The position numbers and the translations under genes were made by a program. Source: Leptasterias polaris (taxonomy: Eukaryota > Echinodermata > Asteroidea > Forcipulatida > Asteriidae). From it: a stretch of DNA of 64,000 bases. The notes beneath the pieces were generated by a model. It saw nothing but the letters and a program-made list of their open reading frames with translations, ran no database searches and was not told the DNA's origin. The stretch spans positions 4,464,001 to 4,528,000 of the forward strand of contig JAZGTN010000073.1 in assembly GCA_037783415.1 (NCBI GenBank), given 5' to 3'. Shown here piece by piece: positions 1-13,000 of this stretch; position 1 is the stretch's first letter, and each line of letters opens with the position of its first letter.

Positions 1-3000
1 ATTTTCTGAGTGGGAGCTTGAATTCAACCGAATTGTGTCGTCAGACTTTGGAGGAAAGTCGTCACTAGCTGATGAATTTGCTTCGGTTGATTCATCTTTT
101 TCTTGTAAGGACAGCTTTGCGGGATTGATATGCTGGCTTTTCACGCCCTTCTTGCCATATTTATTTTCGTAGTATGCTCTCTCGTACTCGTGGGTCTCCT
201 GGTTGGCCTCGGGCATTCCTTTCCCCCTGGAGTGGGTTACGGCGACTGGCTTCCCGATCAGATCTGGACGGTTTCGCAGACCCACAGACACAAAGAAGCA
301 ATCCATATCAACATGCATGATTACACGATCTGATTTGGATGATCTTTGCCCATCTGACGTCTTCGGGTGAGCATCACGGATTTCATCGACTGATTCAAGA
401 GTTGGGTTTGATTTATTTGATTCCTCACCAAGTCGACGCAACTTCTCTCGTCCGGGAAAGCTGGTATCTCCGCTGCCCTGCAGTGTGTTTACGAAAGCCT
501 TAAATTCCGCTCCCCATGTGGAAATGTAATGCAGCCGGGAGTTGCTGTAAAACTCGGAGACAAAGTTGGCATCTCCTGCTTTGGCTGGGCCTTTCCCAAT
601 CCTCAGAGGCTGTGGATTTGGGTTTTTCACTGGGACAGATCTTACAGGGGAAACATCTACGGAATAGTCAGTCGAGTTACACTGATGGGCTTCAGAATGA
701 GTTTTACCTCCAGATGCATTCTGGGGATTCATGAGTGATCGAGCATCTATTTCTGGAAACTCAACTCCAACTGGACTTTCTGGATGAGTTATCTGTGTCT
801 CTTGCATCTTGGTCTTCTTGTTCTGAAACTCACGGTCAGCATGACTCGACATCTGCCTCATTGAAGATAAAGTGCTTGGGTTTCCATGGTGTAGAGCTGG
901 CGAATCTTTGCTGGTGAACTTGAGTGTTCCCTGTGAGGTAACCCTGTTTGTGTAGAGTTGATATGGAATGTCGGAGAGCAGCTTCCCTGCTTTTATACTG
1001 AAACAAAATCATCCACATCAAAATATCTAAAAATTATATTTGTGTTGGCAGTGAAAACCAATAAAATTGTTTGACTTCTATTTGGCATCCCCGGACTAAG
1101 ATATTGATAAAATAGGAAGACTGCCAATGTAGAATTTTATTTTATTTTGTTTTTTCTGAGATATCTCCTAACAACACAAGGCCAAATGGCCACTTCAAGG
1201 TGAGGGCTACACTTAACTGATTTCATTTGGGCTGTCAACCCAAATCAACTGTCACCAGGGGCACATTGCCACCCACTCCTGGGGCTGAAACAGGGTTACC
1301 CCCTTCACAGTCTGTGAGGATGTAGGCATGGGTATCATCCACTAGGAGCCTGGCTGGTAGAGCAGAATGCACCACCTTCTCAACTTTTTAAGAAGTAATA
1401 ATGGTCAAGCTTGGCAATGATACGCCACAATGGATTAGATAGCTCTGGTTCGTAACGCCTATTCACAAAATAAATGCTTGAACAATTTTTGAAGTATTAA
1501 GGTGTAGCAAGTGGGTACAAATTTACAAACAGTTTACAAATATGGCGCTTTGACTGGTAAGTTTTTTTCTGATAAAACAAACCTTTGGTGGATAAGTTAA
1601 TTTGTCATGCTTTTGCTGACAGCACCAACGAAGTCCTGTCTACTCAACGGCTCTTTTAATCCCCTCCATAATCCCCACCAACCTTTCTAATATCCAATCA
1701 GGTCGAACGATCTTCTCGTCACGGAGTTCCTTAATCTTGGCATAGGGGAGACGTGTGGCAATGATGTGAGTTACTTTGGTCTTACTGTAGTAGTGGTAGT
1801 ACATCCCTCCATGTAACATCATTAGACGCTTCAACTCATCAGAAGAAGGAACTGTAATGACGAAATAGACACAATCAGCGACTGCAGTCACGTGACCCAT
1901 AGTGGGTATACAACTGTACAATGTAAACAAGCCAAGCAAGCAACGCGCAGCGTAAATAGAAACGCATGGCTGCGTCCGAGCGCTTCTGCCATAAGGTGGG
2001 AAGCAGCCATGCTTTTCCATGCTCACTCACTGTGCATTGCTTGCTTGGTTTGTTCACATTGTATAACCCACTATGAGTAACGTGACTCCAGTCACCGATC
2101 GTGTCTATATAAAGTGTGACTTACTATCTAAATCATGAAAATATCTTTCGAGTAATAAATCACAAGGGAAACTGACTTGGTAAATGTTTAAATAATTTTG
2201 GGTTGGACAAAGAAAACTTGACTAGAGCGGGACTTGAACCTGTGACCTCCGGATTAACGTGCCGGCGCTCTACCAACTGAAGCATCTAGCCATATGTTGG
2301 TGGTCTCCCTATTTTTTCAGTATCTTTGTTCCGGGGTGCCAGTCAGAGGCCATTCAACCTGTAACTGCTATTTAGCCAGGAATCACAACCTGTGAAATAG
2401 CAGCAAAGGGATCATCTTCATAATTCAGGGGATGCCACTTTTTATTTTCGTGACTAGGTATTTTGTAAACAAACATAATGACCTCAATCCTCACATATCC
2501 TCTTCCTCTATGTCACTCCCCACCGACTTGGATAAGATTGGAATGCCTGACCCAGTGATAATCAAATATTTTTGGGGCTTATCACCACCCCCAAGTCCTT
2601 CCGATTTCTTCACTTTGGCAATTGGCAATCCTCCTATTGCCAAAGTGACGGTTTCAGGAAGCCAGAAGGTCACTCTTTTTGTAAATGAAGGTTACATGGT
2701 CTACAGAAACATCAGCTTACCTGTGTAACCATTGACGTGAATTGACACCCCCTCAAAGATGCCAGAGCCCGCCCCTGCTATCTCCTTATTCCTGGGCGTA
2801 TCCGCTGTAAACTGTTCAGCCAATTTCTGCTTTTTGGCATTCATGTAACCTCCCTGGCAGTAAAGAAATAATGGGGATGAATTAAATTCTTTCACAATTT
2901 CAAAATATTTATCATCGGGTGCTTAATTAGACCACTTTTCCACTCATTTTGAGCTTTAAAAACAAATAAAAAATCAGTTAGTGCCTTCTTTACCAAAATA

Positions 3001-3709
3001 TGGTTACTTTTTTTTCACAGATTCAGCATCATTCACATTATTTGTGGTTTAAACTATTTACATGTAACTTGTAAGCTATATTGAATTAGTGGCTACAGCT
3101 ATGGCTTCGCCTGTTGCTAAGGGTGTTGCTCAGGACGCCCTCCTATTAAATCTATACTCTAAAAATATGATACAGTGGTGTAGTAAGTATGGACAGATGG
3201 ACATGAAGGAGGAGACTTGCTGACTACAGTACAGCGACTGGCTAACTTACCGACTACAGTACAGCAACATAGCCAGTAGCAATAGCAATCATCTGTAACT
3301 CCTAGAACAGAACTCCCTATGCATAGTCCTAGTCCTACACCACTCCCATTGTCATGTATATGCCCAGCCCAGGGCTGGCTATAATTTTATTGTATTAAAC
3401 CGGGGACCAAATCACCTATCATAATCATGACACCCACTTATCATACCTTTGACTAATGTTGAGTTAGTACAAATAAATATCCTATTTTTAACTCCTTGCC
3501 CCCCCCCCCCCCCGGTTTAATCATTGATAATGATAAAAATTTGTTTCCAAAACAAGTTGGGGCACGATTTATTTTACTCACTGATTCAGTCACAACAACC
3601 AGACAACGTCACAAGTAGAACATGAAAAAGGTAAACCAAGAATTCAATTTACCCATTCTCCCCAGCCATTGTCGCCCCTAGACCTCTTCCCTCCACGTCC
3701 TCGGCTCAT
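1..3709 (-). CDS. REV1: REV1 DNA repair protein (deoxycytidyl transferase / Y-family polymerase), 5' exons only
   Basis: Four minus-strand exons: 3653-3709, 2721-2853, 1683-1851, and 997 down to the window edge. All junctions are GT-AG and phases match (19 codons, then 1 and 2 leftover bases). They give 452 open codons. The start MSRGRGGKRSRGDNGWGEW followed by GGYMNAKKQKLAEQF parallels vertebrate REV1. Exons 2-3 hold the BRCT domain (about residues 42-130; motifs LMMLHGG, THIIATRLP, RPDWILESIKAGKLL), a phosphopeptide/DNA-binding module. The long exon 4 carries a low-complexity linker, the REV1-specific segment FVSEFYSNSRLHYISTWGAEF, and the start of the polymerase palm, IMHVDMDCFFVSVGLRNRPDL minus its last residue in the usual family form, with the metal-binding Asp-x-Asp. 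REV1 inserts dCMP opposite lesions and scaffolds other translesion polymerases in the nucleus. The rest of the catalytic core and the C-terminal interaction domains lie beyond position 1. No breaks are seen, so the gene looks functional. Confidence 0.93.
1135..1450 (-). mobile_element. SINE family 2 body, REV1 intron 3
   Basis: Shares CAAGGTGAGGGCTACAC, CCTGGGGCTGAAACAGGGTT and GGCATGGGTATCATCCACTA with 22890-23270 but lacks the tRNA-like head. Confidence 0.6.
2195..2365 (-). mobile_element. tRNA-derived SINE, family 1
   Basis: Minus orientation. The tRNA-like head shows GGGACTTGAACC (B box complement) and CTCTACCAACTGAAGC (A box complement), followed by a body with GTGGTCTCCCTATTTTTT. Lies in REV1 intron 2. 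It is not a functional tRNA: the acceptor stem and anticodon arm do not close. Confidence 0.75.
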
Positions 3710-3932
3710 TTCTGGAGATGCGGCTCGTTGAAAAAAACCTCACATTTAACAGCTATTTAGTGCAATAAACTCAAGAAGAACAGCGATTAAACACACAGTG
3801 CAGTGGCGTTTGAAACCCGCTCCTTTTTTACAGGTGGACCGACCGGAGAGAACGGAGACTAGTCAAATGTTATACTGCCCTCTAGTGACTTGTCACATCT
3901 GCCATCGGGCACACCCGTTCACGCATTGAGAA

Positions 3933-4236
3933 TAGACCTTTCCATTGTTGATAAACAAAGTGCGCCGGTTGGTATGGACGGCCGAATGTTAGCAAAACAT
4001 TAAATCGTGTTAACAAATGTTGTGACCAAATTCAACATTTTTTGTAAAGATTCATGAACTGAAATACCTTCCATGATTGGTTGATATGTTTCCAACACTG
4101 TTTTTGAATATTTGTGCAACATTGCTACAAACTATGGCTATCTGTTTCTGATTTGCAGTTATGGCTTTCCATAGTTTTCCCAACCTCGGTTGGCAAAAAC
4201 TCGGGCCGTGACGTTGCATGCAATAGAAAGGTCTTT
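3933..4236. mobile_element. MITE family A, copy 1
   Basis: About 300 bp with terminal inverted repeats TAGACCTTTC...GAAAGGTCT. A second copy at 24612-24921 matches over nearly its whole length. No coding capacity; lies upstream of REV1. Confidence 0.85.
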
Positions 4237-4239
4237 AGA

Positions 4240-6500
4240 TTCAAACTCGAATAAAATAAAAATAGCCTAATAAAAAACATGCACAAATAACAAAACAAAT
4301 ATTTCAAACTAAAATTGGAATTTTTTTTATTCAACTTCCGAATTAATCACATCAACAGTGTAAAACTTTGTAAGTCAACAATTTCTAATGATTGCTAAAT
4401 TAATAACTATTTTCGACAAATTTGTTTAATAATTTTTGAAAAATATAAAAATTAACCCCCTTCCCCCAAAGTTAGTTGCTATTAGAGGCAAAAATACTAT
4501 GGCAAATTGAACATGTTTTATCTACAGCAAAGATAGCCGTCTTCAATAAATAAAGACATTTACACTGAATTGTTCCGACAGGAAAACTACTTATAATGTT
4601 GTAATTAATTGTTTGTTACCGACAGTTGCTGTTGATATTGTGTTGTATTGGTTGTTTATTTTATCTTCTTTTTTTCTTTTCTTTTTTTGGGGGGGGGGGC
4701 TGAGTTTTTCTCTTATTGTAATGTTTCAATTTTTATTTATGGATCTTCCAGGTCTGCCATAACATTGCTCTGACTTTATAGTTTCACAAACTGGATAGTT
4801 TGCATTACACACACTTCACTTTTAACTACTGAGAGTAACAAGATCTGATTAAATGTTTCCACCAAAATACACACACAAATTCAAGAAAAATAGAAGGGTA
4901 ATCCAAATACACCAAATATTACAATTGTTTACATATAAATCAATCCAATAGACATTGTTTTTAGTAAAATACATACTTTAATAATTGGTTAAAAAGATAC
5001 AAATGGTGATTACAAACACAAACAATTATACAGAAACAAAATGAGTTCTTTCTGCTTTGCTAATATTTAAAAAAAGAAAAAAAAAAATTAATATTCAAAA
5101 AAAGTATCACAGAAACCATACTTGAGACCAGCAGCCATCTTTGTTTGGTTCACTCCATTCACTCTACAACAACACTAATAAATTCTCAGTTCATAAGGGA
5201 ACAAACTGCTCTACCTTCTAGACTTGGGTTGTGTCCAAATCAAAGTTTATAGATTTCCGAAGGCATAAGATGGGTTACTGGAGCTCATTGTTGGAACATG
5301 TGGGCGCCATTTCAGCAAGCGAATGTTTTGTTATACCATTGATAGCAATGGGCATTGTCAGCACTGATCTATTGTCGCATCAAAAGAGTTACTTGCTGAA
5401 ATGGCAGTCAGAGTTCCCTATCTTGCGCCTTCGGCTGCTGCTGCTGGCTTTATTGACAGCGTTGAAGAATAAGCCCTTTCAGCCAAGCTGAACATAGCTA
5501 CAGCACAACCGTTAATTTGAACACAGCCTTTGAATTAAAAAAACAAGTCAATCAATCAATCAATACTGAAACTGCTGTAAAATAAAGCAAAAAGTTCGCA
5601 GCATCTATAAAAAAAAACAATCCCCACAACCAAAAAACTAAATCAAAAACATACGGCTGCACTATAATGTAAAATGTCAGCAGCATGTCTACAGAGAAGT
5701 ACTGGTCGTCAAAGTTAAAAACCCAGTAAATTTAAGAATTATATACATCACATTCAGATTCTACAAAATGATATGATGACAATTATACGAGAAAAACTAA
5801 TGCAACTGTTTTTCTCTTTTTTGATGAAAGAACAGATGGTATTAAATGTGTTATACATGTGCATTTTTAGACACAAATAAGAAGGTCACAGTTCTCTGTG
5901 AAAATGTAAATTTGAAAACTCTCATAGTTTCACCACTAATGCCAACAATTATCGAAATTCCACATTTTTCTACTAAAAATTTACACACAGTTCCAAAGGA
6001 AAATTCAAGTTTATGTTTGTGGTTTTGTTTTGGTTTTTTTTGCTGTAGGCAGTAATTTTGTAACAACTGGAAGACAACACATCCAATTAACAGTAAAGCC
6101 TGCTTTATACTTCCTGTGAATGCGAATGTTTTTTGTTTTCCTGTTTCCACTGTGAATGTTTCGCAGCTTAACTCTTACAAATTATTTGTTGCAAACTTAT
6201 GACGTCAATATCGCTTCGCATTCGCAGGCAGTATGCACCGAGCTTTTGTCTACATATTTGATATTAACTAACTTTGTAACTTGGGTACTCTTAAGAAGGG
6301 CAAAAATTACAGTGCAATTAAAATACTTAAATACAATATTTACGAACCTCCACTAAACTGTAGTGCAAGGCCGGGGCTATAGGCTAGGCACTAAATACAA
6401 GACATAAAACTCTTACCCACGCCATTAATGGATTCCTGATACATCAAGGAAACTCATCTTTGTTGGCGGGGGGGGGGGGGGGGGGGGGGAGGGGTGGGGA
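4240..6500. other. Intergenic, REV1 to scramblase 1
   Basis: AT-rich spacer with poly-G (4688-4699) and poly-A runs. The short open frames here lack homologue-like motifs or splice context. Nothing supportable seen. Confidence 0.6.
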
Positions 6501-6504
6501 GATG

Positions 6505-6800
6505 AACAAAGACAAATTGACTAGAACGGAATTTGAACCTGCAACCTCTGGATTAAAGTGCCGGTGTGGCAGGTGATTCTGTCCCCCGTACGGCAAACTG
6601 AGAACAAATTTCTTTTGATAGCGCCCTCTTTTGAATCAAGCTCCTTCAGCCCATGTTAGTTTCCCATATGGGGGACAGAATCTCCGGGGGACAGAATTCC
6701 CTGGGACACGGACGCTCTACCAACTGGGCTATCTAGCCCTAATGTTGGCGGTCTCCTTTTTTTTTAATAGCTTTGTTCTGGGGTACCAGTCAGTACGGCT
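6505..6800 (-). mobile_element. tRNA-derived SINE, family 1, split by MITE E
   Basis: Same head and body as 2195-2365, with the MITE inserted at the A-box side near 6568-6712. Confidence 0.75.
6568..6712. mobile_element. MITE family E, copy 1 (inserted in a SINE)
   Basis: About 140 bp bounded by GATTCTGTCCCCC and GGGGGACAGAAT repeats. It splits a tRNA-SINE between GTGCCGGTG and ACGCTCTACC. Relatives are at 18227-18333 and 52643-52803. Confidence 0.8.
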
Positions 6801-6989
6801 GTATTAGTGCTAATTCTAGCTCGTATGTCTTTGATAAAAATATAATTTGTTGTCAAATTGTATCCATTCTTATCTGGGCACAGTTTACTGTAGTTTACAA
6901 CGCTTTGATGTCATGCTTGAAGTGCACAGCTTTGAGACCCAGCCAAAGTGCAAATATTGAATACGAAAATATTACTACATTGTGCATGC

Positions 6990-6995
6990 TTTATT
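6990..6995 (-). promoter_or_regulatory. Polyadenylation signal of scramblase 1
   Basis: AATAAA on the minus strand, about 72 nt after the scramblase 1 stop codon. Spacing fits a short 3' UTR; not tested by transcript data. Confidence 0.5.
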
Positions 6996-7066
6996 TGGCC
7001 AGTCCTGAAAAGATTCTCTTAATTCTGTGATCAATCGTGGAGGACGGTTCGGACCAATTAAACAGC

Positions 7067-10000
7067 TTAACTGTTGTTATTCTTGTTCTCAAAGAACATG
7101 TAATCCTGAAATGAATCAAGGTGGAAAAAAGGCAGTTAGCTTCAAGGTATTATACACACATTTGCTTAAAGGCACTGAACATGTTTGGTAATTATCAAAG
7201 ACCAGTATTGTCACTCAACATATGCATAAAATGACAAACCTGTGAAAATTTGGGCTGAATCGGTCATCGAAGTTGCAAGAAAATAAAGAAAGAAAAAACA
7301 CCCTTGTTGCACAATTTTGTGTGCTTTCAGATGCTAATAAAAGGCTTCATGCATGAAGTCTTTTATTATTTTAGTGAGAAGTTACCTCTTTCTCAAAAAC
7401 TACGTTACTTCAGAGGGAGTGGTTTCTCACAATGTTTTATACTATCAACAGCTCTCCGTTGCTGGTTACCAAGTAAGTTTTTATGCTAATAGACCTTATG
7501 CATATGACGTCATTTGAGTAGGGCGCCCTCACCTAGAAGTCAAAAGGAAGATGTTCATTGGCCAGTCCTGTGCGCCGCGCGTACAAATCAGCGCGTTTCC
7601 ATTGTTTCATCATCAGTTTACCTCTAAGATGGCGGCTTGGTGACGTCAATGCATAAGGTCTATAATATTTTGAGTAATTACCAAACGTGTTCAGTGCCTT
7701 TAATTTTAGTCTGAAAGTTTACTGATTATGAAGTTCATATTATTTTTTTCTGTAAAATGCTTCCCTCTGAAATGAGGTCATATTCAAGAAAACTGTATTT
7801 GAAAACCTAAAATAGATGCAACAGCTGATTTTGATTGTTACAACAAAAATTAAGATCAATGTGTCCACATGCTGAAAACTGCATGGTTTTAAAGTATTTT
7901 TTTTCTGACTCACACAGCGGATTAAGCCCAAACTTCAGGTTTGTTAATTCATTTATTTATTTATTCTTTCAATACTCCCAAATGAATCAATATAATGTGT
8001 GTCGGCACAATGGAAGAAACCCAAGGTGTCTGTTACTTTTTCTTCTGAGAAGACCATGTTTTCCTATTGAATGAAAGTGCTCCTGTTGCTCCATGACACA
8101 AACAAATGTGTATAGTTAACCCTCCTACTCTTGACCAACCATTTGAAACAATTTGTGTGTTAAGTCTGGTTGCAGAGTAGATCCCAAACAAGCCAAGAAG
8201 ATCTGCATCAAGTCACTGACAAACTATCAAGTGACCCACTCAACTTGATTTTAATTTATACTCAACAAAGGAAGACAAAGTTTATAAAAGTATATAAAAC
8301 TTCGGCACTTACAATCAAGAACGTTGCTCCGAGGATGTTTGCCTTCATTTTCACGTCCAGGTCCATTGGGACTGTAGAAAGAGAGAAACAAAACCAGAAT
8401 TCAAATAGTGCGGAGTGGCATTGCCGAGCGGTTTAGAGCATCGAGCTCAAGTTCTGGTGGTTGAAGTGATGGGGTGATGGGTCCGAGTCCCGGTTAGGCT
8501 GCCCTGCGCTATCCCTTTGCCAGGCCTATCCACACGCATGGGTGGCTGTAATAAGGATGATACAGTGTCGCACACGCGCACAACCACGCACACAGTCCAT
8601 CAAGAGGATACATAAGCTTACGGAGTCCGTTAAGACAATACAAACGAACACAGTCCATGAAAAGAGCCCCTCTAGAAGACAGCCTCGACTCTTCTGTATC
8701 CGAAAGCTTTAATATCCTTATGTATTTTCCCATTGGAATTCCAATGGATTTTTATATGATGGCCAATCACAGGCTGGCAGCTTTGACCTCTATGAGTGTG
8801 CACTTATCCACTTGTGTTTATAAACATGAACACGTGTACACAGTGTATGCAATTACAGCCTGTGGTTTGAGTCGCAGCAAGTAGGTCAACCAAGAACCAA
8901 TGAGAAAACGTTTGTTAGTGATATTAGCATAATTAGCTCCGCCTTGAAAGTACATTAGGATCAAAGTGACAACGATTAGTCACACACACTGTACTATAGT
9001 ACAAACACATTTTATGTACACACAAACAGTTTATGCACACAGTATATAAGCAACGTATGTAACATTACAACCCACGCAGGAAACGTGGGGTGTTCTGGGA
9101 GTGAGGCCAAATGCAACTAAACCGTTCCATCCCACCGGCCCGCCTTGATCAAGGATAATTATTGATACACCTTGCCCGACATTTGGAAGAATCAAATGTT
9201 GGATTTGGGTAGAGGATTTTGAGGGTAGTCGGTGAAACTTTCATAGCAAAGAATCTGCGCTTACGAAAGCATGAAATTCCGCGCTTAGGTTAAGCATATT
9301 TCACAGGTTAGCAGGGAATTTTTGCTTGTGCACTTGCGTAGTTCACGTTTCTAGGCATTCTACACTTACACGGTTAACTCAAAAATTTGGCGCTTGCTCG
9401 GTAAGCAGAGAATGGTGATCGTAAGCGCAGAATTCGGCGGTAAGCAGAGCCAAGAAACTGGGCCCTGCTTGCTACTCACATGTGCAGCTGAAGTTGTCTG
9501 CTTGGGTGATCACCTCACGGAAGAAACCACCCCACTGTTTGCTGATCTTTCCCACCTCGGTCACTCCATCCAGTCCCATTATCTACAAGGAAAACATAAT
9601 CTTTAACTAAGCAGGTACCAAAATGTAGGAAAGGTCAAATAAACGTAAAATGTTTATCATTTACCAAGGACAATCCCAAGCCACAGCTCAAAGTTGGGGG
9701 AGAAATTCACATGGTTCAAAATGTTTACTGGACCAGAGTTGTTTTCACAAGACCAGAATCAAAATTAGAAAAAACCTTCCAGACCCAGTTAAACATGCAT
9801 TTGAGAGAACTGCTTTAATTAATAGTGGCATGTGGGCGAGCGGCTTAGTGCATCGGATATAAGTCCTGCTGGTTAAGTCACCACGTTGTGGGTTCGAATC
9901 CCGGTCATGACACCTGTGTCCTTGAGCAAGACACTTATCAATAATAATAATAATAATAATAATAACTAGTTCTTATATAGTGCATTTTACTATAACGTAT

Positions 10001-13000
10001 CAACGCGCTCTACATTAATGAAATGGTCATTAGGCCAATAACATTCCTTTTATCTTTCTCAGCTCCCTGGGGAGTATACAGCCCTGTGCTGCCGTGGCGC
10101 TCCGAAGTCTTTTTCAAACACAGTATCAACCTCTACCCTTGCAGGTACCCATTTATACTCATAGTGTCTTGCTCAAGGACACAAGCGTCATGACCGGGAC
10201 TCGAACCCACATCCCGATGACTAAACCACCCGAACTTGAATCCGATGCTCTTAACCACTCGTTCATGACAACCAACATTTTTTTTTTCACCCTCGGTCCA
10301 GCTATGTGTTAAAACCTCACCTGGAAGTCAACATCTCCAGTGCAGCAGATAGTCTGACAAGCGCAGCATGGCCCACGGATATTAAGTGTTGGTTGATCAT
10401 TTACATCCAGGATTTCATACATCGGCTTCCATTTGCTCCCTCTGAGAAATAAAAACCAATTATTTTGGATAGAACAAGGAAAAAATTACTAGAGGAGAAC
10501 TTGAACCTATGACCTCCGGATTAACAAGCCAGCACTCTGCCAACTGAGCTATCTAGCCCTATGATGGCAGTCACTCTTGTGGTTTATTACTTGATAACAA
10601 ATAAAAATGAAAGGCAGTTCCAGGGATGCCAGTGACTCTTTCCTTCAGAGCCTGAAAAAATTCGCTGCGAAGGAAAGGGGTCACCGCCAGATGAAATACG
10701 GAGCGCCGGAAAAATTTGGGGAAAATTTGAAAAAGCCGGAATTCCGGCAATAGCCGGAAAACTGGCATCCCTGATCTTATATACAGCTTTTCACACCTAA
10801 AGAAGTCTGTTTATTTTGCTTGTGTGTTTTTTTTAATTTTGGGTTGTGCAAGAAAAATTGACTAGAGCAGGACTTGAACCTGGGACCTCCAGTACAACAT
10901 GCCGACACTACCAATTGAGCTATCTAGCCATACAGCAATCCTTCACCGATCTTGAACTCTTGGTGGCAGCAGATATGCCTCCATTACTGCGGTGTACCTG
11001 AGTGGTACTGCGCTGCCTAGCGACTGGTATAAGGTTTGGGCTACACAGCGATCATTTGATCAGTCGCGGGTTATTGGACTTTCACTTTGCAAATCGCTTA
11101 AACCCGTCGCTAGGCAGCGCAGTACCACCCAGGTACCACCGCAATAATGGCGGTATCTGCTGCCACCAAGAGTTCAAGATCGGTGAAGGATTGCTGTATA
11201 GCAGTCTCCCTTTTTTGTTAATATCTTTGTTGGAGAGTGCCTGTCGGGAGTGCTTTGTTGGGAAGCACCCTGAACAGAGATACTGACAAAATAGAGAGAC
11301 AGCCAGAGTTGCACAGATTATGATGATAAAATTTGATGGTCGCAATCCAGAAACCAAGGTAACAACGTGGCATCTCTGTCAAGAGAAGTTGTGGCGCTTG
11401 ACGAGTATAAAAGATGAAGAGAACTCACCGCTGTCTGATGGTGCCAATCACTTGTCCTGGTGGTGACTCCACTGAGATTCTGTAGCTGCAGATATCTTGA
11501 TCGGCACACCAGCAACAACCAGCACAACACTGGAATGGACGAACTAAACGGATCACCTCCTAAAAAAACCAGGGCCAGAGATTTTGGTAAACGGTGTGTA
11601 AATACAGTAAGCGTCGCCTTGAGATGAATGAAAGAATTAAGGAAATATGACTGAAACATTTCATTCAGTGAGCTCACTGACAATCTAGTTCATACCACTA
11701 CCTAATCTCTACAGAAATATTTTAGTCTGAAATAATACAAAATAAATTTTTAAACTTCACTGGCCGGTACCCATTTGTACTCCCGTAAGGAAAGAAGAAA
11801 TTATGATAAAATGCCATGTTCAAGAACACAAGTGCCGCGACTGACCAGGCCAGTATTCAGAACTTTCGTTCCCCGCCCTTGACCTCTCGGCTATGACATC
11901 CAAATTTTAAGCCACAGTAATTTCCTGCGTATACGACGCATCTGTTCTGACTTTCAAAGGTAAACAAAAATGCGTCTTATCTTCTGGTGCGCTTTATCTG
12001 CTAACGCTTGAATCTTATTTTGGTAATTTGAGGGTACTGCGCCTTATATATATTTTGTGTGTGTGCCTTTTTACCGTTTTAACTGCACATATACGGAATC
12101 CCGTTTCCTTCTTGTTTTTGCTTTGTGTGATCAATTTAGTGGGCCTGTTCGGGGTTTCCCTTTTGCACTAACGTTGTATTTTGATGTTTGTGCAATAAAG
12201 GTAATAAAATATATAAAAATATATGCCGAGCGCCTAATACGCAGGAAATTATAGTAGGCCTACATGTAAGCACAGATTGCTCACTAACATCAAAAAGAGG
12301 AAACTGGTCTTGTTTGGTCACGCAGTCAGATGGAAGGGGAATCTTTCAAACACAATCCTGGAGGGTAGAACAGATGGTACCCGCAGAAGGGGAAGGCAGC
12401 GTAACATGTGGGCAGATAACATCAAGGAATGGATGAGTCTCCATTGGGCACAGCGTTTTAAGGCAGCAGAAGACCGAGACAAATTGAGGTAGGTGTGACA
12501 AATTCCATCACAACATCACACCCTACGGCTGCAATGCTATGGGTAAAATGTATCACAATCATGCCTTTGACATAAATGTAGCTCTTCGTGACGACAAGTC
12601 CTCCGGACTCATCGATGAAAAAGTTCCAAGAGAAACCCTACAAAGTAAGGTGGGCTTGTGTGTTTCAGTTAATACCTGGTTTAGGTTGTCCACGATGTGC
12701 ATGACAAAGCTTCGAAACTGGCCACAGCATATTCTTTCACAGAAGTCCGACTCTTTAAAAGAAACAAAAAGTATACACAAGAATTTAGCAAATTGGTTAC
12801 CAAAATGACATGTGGCAACAAATGAAAAAAACAAAAAAAACAACACTGACTGTTTCTGCTAACACACACAAGTGTGTATACGCCTGCAATCGTGGACCTC
12901 CTATTGTCCCTCTTGTTTATACTGTAACTTTTTTGCAAAACCTCCATTGGTTTTGTACACGTTTTCCAACCGTGGACCTTTCCCAAACCGTGGACCTTTC

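Noticed and set aside
5231..5491. 86-codon open frame between REV1 and scramblase 1
   Set aside because: No homologue-like motif and no in-frame ATG (it opens at TTG); simple spacer.
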